Notes: a model not told the origin generated them from the sequence alone. DNA of 64,000 nt from Pseudomonadota bacterium (GCA_018902545.1 JAHIQM010000015.1:186001-250000); one strand, 5' to 3'. Positions 16,066 to 24,389 are shown, numbered from the stretch's first letter. Translations and numbers: made by a program.

Positions 16066-18167
16066 TACGGCAGCGTGAAGTTGATCTCCACCCGCTCCAG
16101 GCTCACGGCTTCAAGCACCACGTCCAGGGTCTGGCCCATGGCGAAGGTTTTGCCGGTGCGCTGGCCCAGGAGATCCTGGCGCTCGGGGTCGAAGACGTAG
16201 AAGTCGTCCAGGGTCGCAAGCCGGACCAATCCGTCCACGGGCATGTCGATAAGTTCCACCCAAAATCCGAAATCGGCCACTCCTGAAACCACCCCGCGCA
16301 TGGTCTCCCCGATCCTGTCTTCCAGGGCCAGGATGGCCGAGCGTTTCTGAATCTCCCGTTCCGCTTCCATGGCTTTTCTTTCCAGGGAGTTCAAACCCGT
16401 GCAGATGCCCTGCACATCTTCCACGCTCAGTTTTTCCGCTTCTCCCGCGATCAGCCTTTTCAGAGACCTGTGCACCAAGAGGTCCGCGTAGCGGCGGATG
16501 GGCGAGGTGAAGTGGCAATATGCCTCCGACGCGAGCCCGTAATGGCCGTCGTTGTCCGGGGAGTACTGGGCCTGCATCATGGTGCGCAGGATCAGGCGGT
16601 TGACCAGGTATTCGATGTCCATGCCCTTGGCCGCGTGAGAGACCTGCTGCAAACCCATCTGGTCCAGAGTCCTGGGCAGGCGGTCCACCAGACTGGTGTG
16701 CGAGAGCATGCGCAGGAGGGTTTCGAGCTTCTTCTCGTCGGGCTGGGGATGGATGCGGTACGGGAAGACACGCTTACGCGCGCCCATGTACTCGGCCACC
16801 CGTTCGTTGGCCGCGATCATGAACTCCTCGATGAGGCGGTGGCTGAAGAGGCGGATCCCGGCGTGGACGCTGATGATGTCCTCCACTACGCGGACCTGGG
16901 CCTCGGGGATGTCGAAGTCCAGGCATCCCCGATCAATGCGGCGCTGCATGAAGATTTTGGCCAGCTCCTCGGCGTCGCGCAGCATGGGCACAAGGGGCGC
17001 GGTTTCCTGGTCCGGTTCGCCGTCAAGGGCCGCCTGCACCTGGTTGTAGGTCAGCCGGGCCTGGCTGGTGATCACGGCGTTGTAAAGGCGCGGCGTGCCG
17101 GGCACGCCGTCAAGCGAATAGGGCGTGTCCACGACCATGGCCAGTCGCGCCACGTGCGGGCGCAGGCTGCACAGTCCGTTGGACAGGGCCTCGGGGAACA
17201 TGGGTTCGACGGACAGGGGAAAATAATAGGAGTTGCCGCGTGTCAGGGCCTCCACGTCCAGGGGTGAGCCTTCGGGCACGTAATGGGCCACGTCGGCAAT
17301 GGCCACGATCAAACGGTAGCCGTTCTCCTGCCGTTCCACATAGACCGCGTCGTCAAAATCCTTGGCTGTCTCGCCGTCGATGGTCACCAGGGCGACTTTG
17401 CGCAGATCGCTGCGGCCCTCCCAGTCCTGTGGCGACGGCTCACCTGGCAGGGCTTCGGCCTGGCGCAGGACGTCGGCCGGGAAAATCTCGGGGATGGAGT
17501 AGCTGGTCTTGACCAGCAGTTCCTGGGTGGCCAGGTCGCGCTCCTCGCCCAAGCGGCGCAGGGCCGTGCAGCGCCATATACCCTTTTCCTGCTCCTCGAT
17601 CGGGGTCACACTCAGGATATCCCCCTTCTCCGGGTCCGGGATGGAGCTGGTGTCGACCACGGTGTAGAAGGGCATGCGCGAATCCGTGGGGTGGCAGAAA
17701 TAGCTATCCTGATGAACGCGGCGGGTGACCCGCACCAGCAGTTCGCGTGTGGCGCGGTCCAGAATCTCGACGATGCGGCCTTCCGGGGAGTCCTTCTTGC
17801 GCGCGGTGTCGATGGCGGCGACGACCCTGTCGCCGGGCCACGCACCGCCGAAATTGCTGGGATGGATGAAGAGATCCTTCTGCTTTTTGTCATCGGGCAG
17901 AAGGTAGCCCACGCCGGAGCGGCGCACATCAAGGGTGCCGGTCATGCGTGGCAGGTTGTCCATCAGGCCGTAACTCTTGCCCATCTGCACGATCTCGCCG
18001 CTCTCGACCATCTGGGCCAGGGTGGATTTGATGACTTTTTTCAGGGAAGCGTCGGCGTCGAAGCGGTCGTAAATGTTCTTGCTGCGCAGGGGCGCACCGG
18101 ACTGGCGCAAGGCGTCGAGCAGGCTTTTCTTGGAAAATTTGGTTTTAGTCTGTTTTTTCGGGGGCAT
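16065..18167 (-). CDS. rnr: Ribonuclease R
   Basis: 700-residue 3'-5' exoribonuclease of the RNB family. N-terminal winged-helix region (about 10-65), cold-shock domains (GTLDVRRSGVGYLLPD...), then the RNB catalytic core with VTIDGETAKDFDDAVYVE holding the metal-binding Asp residues, YFPLSVEPMFPEALSNGLCSL and HFTSPIRRYADLLVHR, and a C-terminal S1 domain (GVADFGFWVELIDMPVDGLV). Start overlaps the upstream lpxK stop by 23 bases, so the two are probably co-translated. Confidence 0.95.
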   Translation of the reverse strand: MPPKKQTKTKFSKKSLLDALRQSGAPLRSKNIYDRFDADASLKKVIKSTLAQMVESGEIVQMGKSYGLMDNLPRMTGTLDVRRSGVGYLLPDDKKQKDLFIHPSNFGGAWPGDRVVAAIDTARKKDSPEGRIVEILDRATRELLVRVTRRVHQDSYFCHPTDSRMPFYTVVDTSSIPDPEKGDILSVTPIEEQEKGIWRCTALRRLGEERDLATQELLVKTSYSIPEIFPADVLRQAEALPGEPSPQDWEGRSDLRKVALVTIDGETAKDFDDAVYVERQENGYRLIVAIADVAHYVPEGSPLDVEALTRGNSYYFPLSVEPMFPEALSNGLCSLRPHVARLAMVVDTPYSLDGVPGTPRLYNAVITSQARLTYNQVQAALDGEPDQETAPLVPMLRDAEELAKIFMQRRIDRGCLDFDIPEAQVRVVEDIISVHAGIRLFSHRLIEEFMIAANERVAEYMGARKRVFPYRIHPQPDEKKLETLLRMLSHTSLVDRLPRTLDQMGLQQVSHAAKGMDIEYLVNRLILRTMMQAQYSPDNDGHYGLASEAYCHFTSPIRRYADLLVHRSLKRLIAGEAEKLSVEDVQGICTGLNSLERKAMEAEREIQKRSAILALEDRIGETMRGVVSGVADFGFWVELIDMPVDGLVRLATLDDFYVFDPERQDLLGQRTGKTFAMGQTLDVVLEAVSLERVEINFTLP

Positions 18168-19233
18168 GTAAGGTCCAGGGTAAGTTGTGAAAAAAATTGC
18201 CCAGCCAGTCGCGGAAAGAGACGGACCCGGCAGCTGAAAACGAGGTCGTCAGCTGCGGCGTCCACAGGCGGTCGTCGGCAAAGGGAGCCAGTTTGACGGC
18301 GTCTTTGGGCGTACAGACAATGTGCGAGCAGTCGTTGCGCTCGGCGGCCGCGACAATGGCCTGCCAGTCGGCCAGGCTGAACGGGTGGTGATCGGGATAA
18401 ATCAGGTGACGGACCGGCTTATCGCCGAGGTCGGTCTTGCAGGTCTGGCAGACCTTGTCCGGGTTGGCGATGGCCGTGACGAGCAGGAAGCGCTGATTCT
18501 TGAGCGTATCGAGCGTCTCGCCGGTCAGGGCGTTGGCCACGCCGCGCGCCGTGACCCGGAAAAAAAAGATGGGCTTGCCGAGGATCGCCAGCTTGATGTG
18601 CGCGATGGTCTCAAGGCACCCGTCGTCGTCGAACATGGTGTTGATCAAAAACGCATCCGCCCTGGTCAGGGCGGAAGTGTCTTCACGCCACGATCCGGCG
18701 GGGATGACCCGGTTCCATTCCTCGTCCAGGTCCCGGGGGCACAGGAGACACAGGTTCAGGTCGCGCTCTATGCGCAGGTGCTGATACCCGTCGTCGAGGA
18801 TGAAAAGATCAGCGGATTTTCGGGCCGCCGTTTTACCGGCGCGCACCCGGTTGGGATCGACCAGGATCTGGGCCTGAGGGTGGGTGCGCTTGAGTAAGAG
18901 CGGCTCATCCCCGGCCTCGCGCGGCGGGCTCAGCAGCTGCACCGTGTAGGGCAGATGGGGCGGCTTGCCGCCGTAGCCGCGGGTCAGCACCGTGGGGCGC
19001 AGTCCCTCGTCGCGGGCCCAGTCCAGCAGCCAGGACACCACCGGGGTCTTGCCTGTGCCGCCCCACGAGATGTTGCCGACGCTGACGCACGGGGCCGGAG
19101 GCCGCCAGGAGACCAGTTTGCCCGACACGTAGAGCCTGGCGCGCAGGCGCATGAGCCTAGCGTAAGCCTTGCTCAAAGGGCCCAGCACGTGCGGCATTTG
19201 GCTTTGCAGTCGGGAGATGCGTTCAGGAGTCAT
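18145..19233 (-). CDS. lpxK: Tetraacyldisaccharide 4'-kinase LpxK
   Basis: 362-residue inner-membrane lipid A kinase. The family motif VSVGNISWGGTGKTP (P-loop) is followed by LTRGYGGK, and DLFILDDGYQHLRIERDLNL is a second hallmark. The C-terminal domain has the HPFS and CTPKDAVKL patterns. A GTG at 19266 would give 11 more residues but lies inside the hairpin that terminates the upstream gene, so ATG 19233 is preferred even though no good ribosome site is visible. Confidence 0.92.
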   Translation of the reverse strand: MTPERISRLQSQMPHVLGPLSKAYARLMRLRARLYVSGKLVSWRPPAPCVSVGNISWGGTGKTPVVSWLLDWARDEGLRPTVLTRGYGGKPPHLPYTVQLLSPPREAGDEPLLLKRTHPQAQILVDPNRVRAGKTAARKSADLFILDDGYQHLRIERDLNLCLLCPRDLDEEWNRVIPAGSWREDTSALTRADAFLINTMFDDDGCLETIAHIKLAILGKPIFFFRVTARGVANALTGETLDTLKNQRFLLVTAIANPDKVCQTCKTDLGDKPVRHLIYPDHHPFSLADWQAIVAAAERNDCSHIVCTPKDAVKLAPFADDRLWTPQLTTSFSAAGSVSFRDWLGNFFHNLPWTLHAPEKTD

Positions 19234-19240
19234 GTTTGGC

Positions 19241-19273
19241 GCCGAAAAAGGAAAAGGGCGGCTCACGCCGCCC
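19241..19273 (-). terminator. Intrinsic terminator after the Bax-inhibitor-1 gene
   Basis: GGGCGGC (19267-19273 on the minus strand) - GTGA - GCCGCCC, then TTTTCCTTTTT, five bases past the stop of the BI-1 gene. Confidence 0.85.
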
Positions 19274-19278
19274 CGGGA

Positions 19279-19983
19279 TTAATTTCGGGAAGTTCCCAAG
19301 AATCGCAGCAGAAAGAGAAACAGGTTGATAAAATCCAGGTACAGGGTCAGCGCGCCGAGGATGGTGCCGCGGCGAACGGCCAGGGCGTCGTCCATGGGCG
19401 CGGATTCGCCCATCACTTTGAGCTTCTGCGTGTCGTAGGCGGTGAGGCCAGTGAAGATGAGCACGCCGATGCCGCTGATGACAAAATCAAGGGCGGAGCT
19501 GGCCATGAAGATGTTGACGATGGAGGCAATGATGATGCCGATCAGCCCCATGAACAAAAAGCTGCCCCAGCCGGTCAGGTCCTTCTTGGTGGTTGCTCCG
19601 TAAACGCTCATGGCCGCGAACATGCCAGTGCAGACAATGAAGGCCTTGAAGATGGACCCCGGTGTGTAGACCATGAGGATGGACGACAGCGTGGCACCGG
19701 TCAAGGCGCTGTAGAGGAGAAAAAGCCCGGTAGCGGTAACGGCGGACATGCGCTGCACGCCCCCGGATATGGCCAGAACCAGGCCGAACTGGGCGATGAT
19801 CAGGCCCCAGAAAATGATGGGATTGGCAAAGATGACCTGGGCGATGGCGGGCGTGCTCGCCACGGTATAGGCAACCACAGCGGTCAGGCCCAATCCCAGG
19901 GTCATCCAGTTGTAGACCCCGCGCAGAAAATAGTTGGTCGCCTGCACATCGGTGCGGGTCCGAGACACGGTCTGAAAGTTCAT
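19279..19983 (-). CDS. Bax inhibitor-1/YccA-family membrane protein
   Basis: 234-residue protein with seven hydrophobic segments. Typical BI-1 elements are NYFLRGVYNWMTLGLGLTAVVAY near the N-terminus, the middle VYGATTKKDLTGWGSFLFMGLIG and the C-terminal FTGLTAYDTQKLK with conserved Asp, then LYLDFINLFLFLLRFLG. Family members (YbhL, YccA) act in membrane protein quality control or ion leak. AGGAGG before the ATG. Confidence 0.92.
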   Translation of the reverse strand: MNFQTVSRTRTDVQATNYFLRGVYNWMTLGLGLTAVVAYTVASTPAIAQVIFANPIIFWGLIIAQFGLVLAISGGVQRMSAVTATGLFLLYSALTGATLSSILMVYTPGSIFKAFIVCTGMFAAMSVYGATTKKDLTGWGSFLFMGLIGIIIASIVNIFMASSALDFVISGIGVLIFTGLTAYDTQKLKVMGESAPMDDALAVRRGTILGALTLYLDFINLFLFLLRFLGTSRN

Positions 19984-20028
19984 TGAGTTCCTCCTATGAG
20001 TGTTTTTTTCTTGTGTTCAAAGTTAAGC

Positions 20029-20697
20029 TCAGGGCAGCCGTTTCGAAAGGAGCGCGACGCTCGGAAGTTCGCGAACCAGACTTGCGGCTTGGACCAGAGT
20101 GCTTTTCTCATCCCTGCTCAATTCTTGCAAGTCGCCGTCTTCGAAAAAGACCAGGGCCCGCAGGCTTTCGCTGGGCTGAAAATTCGGACCGTAAAAAAGC
20201 CGCGCCGACGCCAGCCCCTTGGCCAGACTGACGCCCGATCCGATCATCGCTGCGATATCGTGATAATCCTTGGCTTCGGCGCGTTGCAGAATCACCTTGA
20301 GTTTCGTGGCCATCAGGTCGTCCAGGGACGCAAGGCACAGCATCTCGTCTTCGGTCAGATCCGGGACACCGACGCGGCCGAAGCCGATAGCGCCGAAAAA
20401 TGAAAGCTTGATATGGTCTGACGAAGTATCGGGCACGAGGAAGGTCAGGGCATTTCGTTCATCCTGGATGACTGTCGATCGGGACAGGACAGGAATGCTT
20501 TCGGTCAGCTGTGTCCGGTTCAGAGGACAGTCAGAAAAGAAATCGAAATCAACGGAAGATCTGTGTCCGAGGCGTAAGGCGATGGCCGTGCCACCATAGA
20601 GGACAAATCCGAGATCTGTCGCCGGGCGCAGCTTTGACCAGAGCCGTTGTTGTGGTTCTGGCAGCACATCCATCCGGCATCGTAAAGCCTTGGTCAC
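20029..20697 (-). CDS. AbiEii/AbiGii-type nucleotidyltransferase (putative toxin)
   Basis: 222-residue protein. The nucleotidyltransferase motif is clear: FVLYGGTAIALRLGHRSSVDFDFFS (GG...D-x-D, around residues 30-55), followed by family-typical LASLDDLMATKLKVILQRAEAKDYHDIAAM. In AbiE systems this kind of protein is the toxin that modifies tRNA. The proposed GTG at 20697 overlaps the stop of the upstream partner as GTGA and has GGAG nine bases upstream; a later ATG (20673) is the alternative. Confidence 0.8.
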   Translation of the reverse strand: MTKALRCRMDVLPEPQQRLWSKLRPATDLGFVLYGGTAIALRLGHRSSVDFDFFSDCPLNRTQLTESIPVLSRSTVIQDERNALTFLVPDTSSDHIKLSFFGAIGFGRVGVPDLTEDEMLCLASLDDLMATKLKVILQRAEAKDYHDIAAMIGSGVSLAKGLASARLFYGPNFQPSESLRALVFFEDGDLQELSRDEKSTLVQAASLVRELPSVALLSKRLP

Positions 20698-20990
20698 GAG
20701 AATCTTCTCCGAGGCATTTTTGGTAACCGTTCCAGCTCGGCCAGGCCCAGACGGTAATGCCAATACGCCCAGGACCGGGGACGGAACTGACCTGATTCTG
20801 CGCTAACAATGGCGTTTTTCAGAGCCTTTTCCCCGACAATCTGCACGAGGCGTTCAATGTCTTCATGATCGCCAATGTCCATTATCTGCGCGATGACCCG
20901 CTGCGGAAATCTGAGTGCTTCTTCGGGGGCCTTCCACCAGACATACTTTCTGGCCAAGGGGATGAGCGGGTTGTCTTGGGCATGAATCAC
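20694..20990 (-). CDS. Small partner (putative antitoxin) of the nucleotidyltransferase
   Basis: About 98 residues with a well-conserved-looking core: ARKYVWWKAPEEALRFPQRVIAQIMDIGDHEDIERLVQIVG and QFRPRSWAYWHYRLGL. I recall such short proteins directly upstream of AbiEii-type nucleotidyltransferases, where they are treated as antitoxins, but the family name is uncertain. The GTG at 20990 is a guess; ATG 21047 gives a 117-residue form with an odd HHCHC start. Overlap of four bases with the next gene supports a two-gene unit. Confidence 0.65.
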   Translation of the reverse strand: MIHAQDNPLIPLARKYVWWKAPEEALRFPQRVIAQIMDIGDHEDIERLVQIVGEKALKNAIVSAESGQFRPRSWAYWHYRLGLAELERLPKMPRRRFS

Positions 20991-21047
20991 GGGGGTATTT
21001 CGATTTATCCAGTAACAGATTTCGTGATTGCAATGACAATGATGCAT

Positions 21048-21493
21048 CGGCTTCAGACCTTATAATTTAGGTCATCTGGGGCGCAAGTCAAGGATGGGCC
21101 GCAGGCGGCTCACTGGATTGGTGACAAACTGGCCCAAAAAATGGATCCGAACTGACAAATTTTGTCAGCCTCGGCCTGACTCCCCAGCAATCCGCCCGCC
21201 CCGACCACCACGAACACACACAAATATCCCTCCGCATAAAAAAAGCCCCCCCTGCGCCACACCACGGTCATCCCCGCGAAGGCGGGGATCCATGCCTTTC
21301 CCAACCACCTAAAAGAACAGTATTTTGCGCCATTGCCTGACATGGCCCGTCTTCGCGGAATGACTTTGCGCGATCCGCCGAGCTATCCTAACGCCCGCCC
21401 AGCCAAGACAAAACAAATGACAACTTGGCACGGATAGTGATAGTTGCCCAACACAAGCATGGATACCCCAACCCAACTTTATTGGAGGATTGT
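21048..21493. other. Intergenic region between TA pair and pilin gene
   Basis: About 450 bases without a credible gene. It holds one palindromic ATCCCCGC-GAAG-GCGGGGAT element (21270-21289) followed by CCATGCCTTTC, the same repeat family as at 45869-45953. The pilin ribosome site (TTGGAGGA) is at the right end. No clear promoter seen. Confidence 0.6.
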
Positions 21494-21874
21494 ATGAACC
21501 GGTTCAGAAAGAATGAAAAAGGCTTTACCCTGGTCGAACTTTTGATCGTTGTGGCAATCATCGGCATCTTGGCAGCGATCGCGATTCCGCAGTTTACGAA
21601 GTATAAGAGGAATGCGGCAGTGAGTGCATGTAATTCTGATTTAAAAAATTGTATGAATGAGGCTTCCGCTCAGTGGGCATTAAATAATACCCTTGGTATA
21701 ACGTGTGATAATGCTACTGGCCTGATAGGTAATAAAATTCCCGCAGATGTAAATGCGTCAGCCGACGGATCTGTGTCGATGGATCCTGCAACAATTGCGT
21801 CTACGTTGATTTACAGTGCTATTGATATGAGTATTCAAATTTCTGATGGAGCAGCAAACTGCTCGCTCAACTAA
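21494..21874 (+). CDS. Type IV pilin-like protein
   Basis: 126-residue prepilin. A 10-residue basic leader ([10 protein letters not shown]) is followed by [24 protein letters not shown] with Glu5 of the mature protein, the class III signal cut by PilD. The C-terminal domain has four Cys (C..DLKNC, ITCDN, NCSLN) that could form two disulfides. No pilus assembly genes are nearby, so it depends on machinery elsewhere. Codons are visibly more AT-rich than in neighbouring housekeeping genes, suggesting transfer or relaxed selection. Confidence 0.85.
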   Translation: MNRFRKNEKGFTLVELLIVVAIIGILAAIAIPQFTKYKRNAAVSACNSDLKNCMNEASAQWALNNTLGITCDNATGLIGNKIPADVNASADGSVSMDPATIASTLIYSAIDMSIQISDGAANCSLN

Positions 21875-21897
21875 TTTACGCGCGAGAACACTCTTAA

Positions 21898-21931
21898 GAT
21901 CCCCGTCGACAACTTATTCTCGACGGGGATC
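21898..21931 (+). terminator. Hairpin after the pilin gene
   Basis: Perfect 12-bp stem GATCCCCGTCGA / TCGACGGGGATC (21898-21909 / 21920-21931) with a 10-base loop, 24 bases past the pilin stop. No T-run follows. Confidence 0.5.
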
Positions 21932-22052
21932 CAACAATCCGGGGAAAAGCGGGAAAAGGGGTCACCCATCAAAAGGACCGAGGTCAAGAGAAAGTACTCC
22001 CTCGGGCCAGAAAATCAGGTTTTCTCGCCTCGGACAAAATTTGGAAAAGGGG

Positions 22053-22117
22053 TCAAGTCTTCTTTTGACTTTTGTCAAGCTCTTTGATGATCTTCTCGAT
22101 TCTCCCATCAACCTCGT
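22053..22117 (-). pseudogene. RAYT transposase 3' remnant 1
   Basis: On the minus strand this encodes about 18 residues ending RIEKIIKELDKSQKKT and a stop, homologous to the C-terminus of the intact transposase at 23375-24358 (IENIVKEIDKGKRTV). The terminal 21 bases (22049-22069) recur at 22479 and 22604, and with one change at 24390. Confidence 0.6.
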
Positions 22118-22227
22118 TGGTGTCGAGTGTGAGACTCTGCGCAGGCGTTACTGCCAACTGATATGGAAAATTTCCTGCCAGAAGCGCTTGACGAGGTGGC
22201 GCTCGGGTTACATAAGATCCTTATTGG

Positions 22228-22248
22228 TTTGTGTGCAATGTGTACAAA
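22228..22248. promoter_or_regulatory. Candidate operator before antitoxin copy 1
   Basis: TTTGT-N11-ACAAA imperfect palindrome 19 bases before the ATG, kept in both copies of the duplication (second at 22791-22811). Position fits antitoxin autorepression; inference. Confidence 0.35.
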
Positions 22249-22266
22249 TCACTAAGGAGGGCAATT

Positions 22267-22623
22267 ATGAGCACAGTCACCGCTCGCTTGTCAGAGGAAA
22301 CAGCTTTTAAACTGAGCCAACTAGCCCAAACAACAAACCGAAGTAAATCCTTCATTGTGGCCCAGGCATTGGAACATTTTCTTGATGAACAGGCCTGGCA
22401 AGTCGCACAGATTCAAGAAAGCCTTGCCCAGGCCGAGGAGGGAAAGTTTGCTTCCTCCATCGAAGTCCAGACCGAAAAGGGGTCAAGTCTTCTTTTGACT
22501 TTTGTCAATCTCTTTGACGATCTTCTCAATTCTCTCGGCAATCCTCTGATCCTTTTGGATTTTCGTCTTTACCCGGGCGATGGCGCTGGCGACAGGAGGA
22601 AAAGGGGTCAAGTCTTCTTTTGA
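22267..22623 (+). pseudogene. ParD/RHH antitoxin copy 1, 3' end replaced by transposase remnant
   Basis: The first 68 residues (MSTVTARLSEETAFKLSQLA..., ...KFASSIEVQ) differ at only three positions from the intact antitoxin at 22830. After SSIEVQ, from about 22473, the frame runs into an antisense transposase remnant and ends with unrelated residues, so the toxin-binding tail is lost and no toxin gene follows. The RHH DNA-binding part could still fold and bind the shared operator. Good ribosome site AAGGAGG. Confidence 0.7.
22483..22593 (-). pseudogene. RAYT transposase 3' remnant 2
   Basis: Encodes 36 residues, VASAIARVKTKIQ...RIEKIVKEIDKSQKKT, then stop, clearly homologous to the last 36 residues of the intact transposase, starting at the same point as VASAIARVKTKIQNDQ. 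It interrupts antitoxin copy 1. Confidence 0.75.
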
Positions 22624-22680
22624 CTTTTGTCAATCTCTTCCTTGATGATCTTCTTCTCAATTCACCCATCAACCTATCCG
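22608..22680 (-). pseudogene. RAYT transposase 3' remnant 3 (degenerate)
   Basis: Minus-strand frame ends KKIIKEEIDKSQKKT then stop, with an in-frame stop just upstream. Small insertions relative to remnant 1. It is the equivalent of remnant 1 in the second unit of a 563-base duplication. Confidence 0.6.
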
Positions 22681-22790
22681 TTGGTGTCGAGTGTGAGACT
22701 CTGCGCAGGCGTTACTGCCAGTTCATATTGAAATATTCCGTCCGAAGCGCTTGACTAGGTTGCGGTCGAGTAAGATAAGATCCTTATTGG

Positions 22791-22811
22791 TTTGTGTGCA
22801 ATGTGTACAAA
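22791..22811. promoter_or_regulatory. Candidate operator before antitoxin copy 2
   Basis: Same TTTGT-N11-ACAAA palindrome as at 22228-22248, 18 bases before the ATG. Confidence 0.35.
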
Positions 22812-22829
22812 ATCACTAAGGGGGCAATT

Positions 22830-23075
22830 ATGAGCACAGTCACCGCTCGCTTGTCAGAGGAAACAGCTCTCAAACTGAGCCAGTTAGCCCAAACAACAAA
22901 TCGAAGTAAATCCTTCATTGTGGCCCAGGCATTGGAACATTTTCTTGAAGAACAGGCTTGGCAAGTCGCACAGATTCAAGAAAGCCTTGCCCAGGCCGAT
23001 GAGGGAAAGTTTGCTTCCTCCATCGAAGTCCAAGGGGCATTCGGCAAATGGGGGTTGACCGTTGAGTCTGACTAA
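22830..23075 (+). CDS. ParD-like ribbon-helix-helix antitoxin
   Basis: 81-residue protein. The N-terminal ribbon-helix-helix (STVTARLSEETALKLSQLAQTTNRSKSFIVAQALEHFL) binds DNA as a dimer; the C-terminal part (EEQAWQVAQIQESLAQADEGKFASSIEVQGAFGKWG) is the toxin-neutralising segment seen in ParD/RelB-type proteins. It overlaps the toxin gene start by 14 bases, the usual antitoxin-toxin coupling. Confidence 0.9.
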   Translation: MSTVTARLSEETALKLSQLAQTTNRSKSFIVAQALEHFLEEQAWQVAQIQESLAQADEGKFASSIEVQGAFGKWGLTVESD

Positions 23076-23340
23076 AGTTCGCTGGACCCGAAATGCCATC
23101 AAAGATTTGGAAAGGATTCGACTCTTCCTGGAAGAAACAGCAGATTCGGAAGTGATGCTTTCCGAGGCTAAAAGAATTTGGGACAGTTGTCAGCGGTTGA
23201 GGCAATTTCCAGAAAGCGGACGACCAGGACGGATAGCATTCACCCGCGAGGTTATTGTTTCACCGTATGTGATTCCGTATCGTGTCAAAAAAAGCGTCGT
23301 TGAAGTACTGAATATTTTCCACTCTGCTCAGAAGCGTTAA
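23062..23340 (+). CDS. ParE/RelE-family toxin
   Basis: 92-residue toxin with the family pattern KVRWTRNAIKDLERIRLFLEE, a central PESGRPGR segment, and a C-terminal strand VIPYRVKKSVVEVLNIFHSAQ. The ParE branch (gyrase poison) is suggested by the RHH antitoxin, but RelE-like mRNA cleavage cannot be excluded. Intact frame. A short CCGCC-AAAA-GGCGG hairpin follows at about 23361-23374. Confidence 0.88.
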   Translation: MSLTKVRWTRNAIKDLERIRLFLEETADSEVMLSEAKRIWDSCQRLRQFPESGRPGRIAFTREVIVSPYVIPYRVKKSVVEVLNIFHSAQKR

Positions 23341-23374
23341 GGTCTCTGAACCACCACCTTCCGCCAAAAGGCGG

Positions 23375-24358
23375 TCAAACTGTCCTTTTACCTTTATCAA
23401 TCTCCTTGACGATATTCTCAATTATCTCAGCAACCCTCTGATCATTTTGGATTTTCGTCTTTACCCGGGCGATGGCGCTGGCGACGGTGCTGTACTTTTC
23501 GATTTCGAAATATTCCCCGATGTGCTTCAGGCTGTCTCCCCTGAGGGCTCGGGCGAGATAGATGGAGATGTCCCGAGGGGTGTTGGTCACTCCGCGCGCG
23601 GACGCGGCCAAGGCGTCTTCGGTGATTCCATAAGCTCGGCAGATGGTTTCCTTGATCGACTCCATCGTGACCGGCGTGAGTTGCTTTGATTCAGGAATTT
23701 CCGTGCTGAGTTTTGAGGCAAAGAAACGGTCTTTGATTTTCTGGACGAATTCTGCAGTGCCGAGGATTGCAGGCAGTTTCTTGTGGGAGAAAATCTTTTC
23801 GATCACTTCATTGTCATCTTGGGCCATGAAACGGCGGTATTCGGTTCGCGCTTTGACGGGGTCATCGGAAAATTCCGAAAGCAACGGCCTGACGTGCAGC
23901 CATTTCCAGGCGTCCCCGCGCTGCAGATAGCCGTGGTGGCTGCTCCAAGGATAATCCTCCAAGGTCTTGACCAGTCCGGCCTTCAGTGGGTTGTGGTGAA
24001 TGTACCGTACCATTCCTTGGAAATATTCATCTTCGCCAACCAGAATGGCCTTGTATCTGCCTTTAAAAAGTTGCCCGTCCAGGCTGTGACGCCGGTTGAA
24101 CCACTGCGTGTAGACACCTCCGAGATGCCGCATCGCGCGAGCCAAATTGCCCTCCGACGTCTGCAGCAGCAAGTGATAGTGGTTGGACATCAGGCAGTAA
24201 GCTGCGACGCCCACGCGGAACATCTCCGACGTGCTTTTGAGCAGGTCGATGAACGCCTTGTAATCTTGAGCGTCGCGGAAAATGTTCTCCCGCTGCCGCC
24301 CGCGGTTCATGACATGATGCCATGCGCCATTGAATTCGATTCGGAGTGGTCGTGCCAT
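23375..24358 (-). CDS. REP-associated tyrosine (IS200-like) transposase, DnaA-like C-terminus
   Basis: 327-residue intact RAYT. MARPLRIEFNGAWHHVMNRGRQRENIF starts the Y1 domain; the HUH motif is SNHYHLLLQT; a candidate catalytic Tyr is in GGVYTQWFNRRH. After about residue 240 a helical region (ESIKETICRAYGITEDAL, RDISIYLARALRGDSLKHIGEYF, STVASAIARVKTKI) resembles DnaA domain IV, a DNA-binding fold found in a subgroup of RAYTs. Such enzymes mobilise short palindromic repeats; cognate-looking repeats lie on both sides (22049, 22479, 22604, 24390). Confidence 0.88.
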   Translation of the reverse strand: MARPLRIEFNGAWHHVMNRGRQRENIFRDAQDYKAFIDLLKSTSEMFRVGVAAYCLMSNHYHLLLQTSEGNLARAMRHLGGVYTQWFNRRHSLDGQLFKGRYKAILVGEDEYFQGMVRYIHHNPLKAGLVKTLEDYPWSSHHGYLQRGDAWKWLHVRPLLSEFSDDPVKARTEYRRFMAQDDNEVIEKIFSHKKLPAILGTAEFVQKIKDRFFASKLSTEIPESKQLTPVTMESIKETICRAYGITEDALAASARGVTNTPRDISIYLARALRGDSLKHIGEYFEIEKYSTVASAIARVKTKIQNDQRVAEIIENIVKEIDKGKRTV

Positions 24359-24389
24359 GAGGGAGACGATATCAGCGCGGGTTAGTTTA

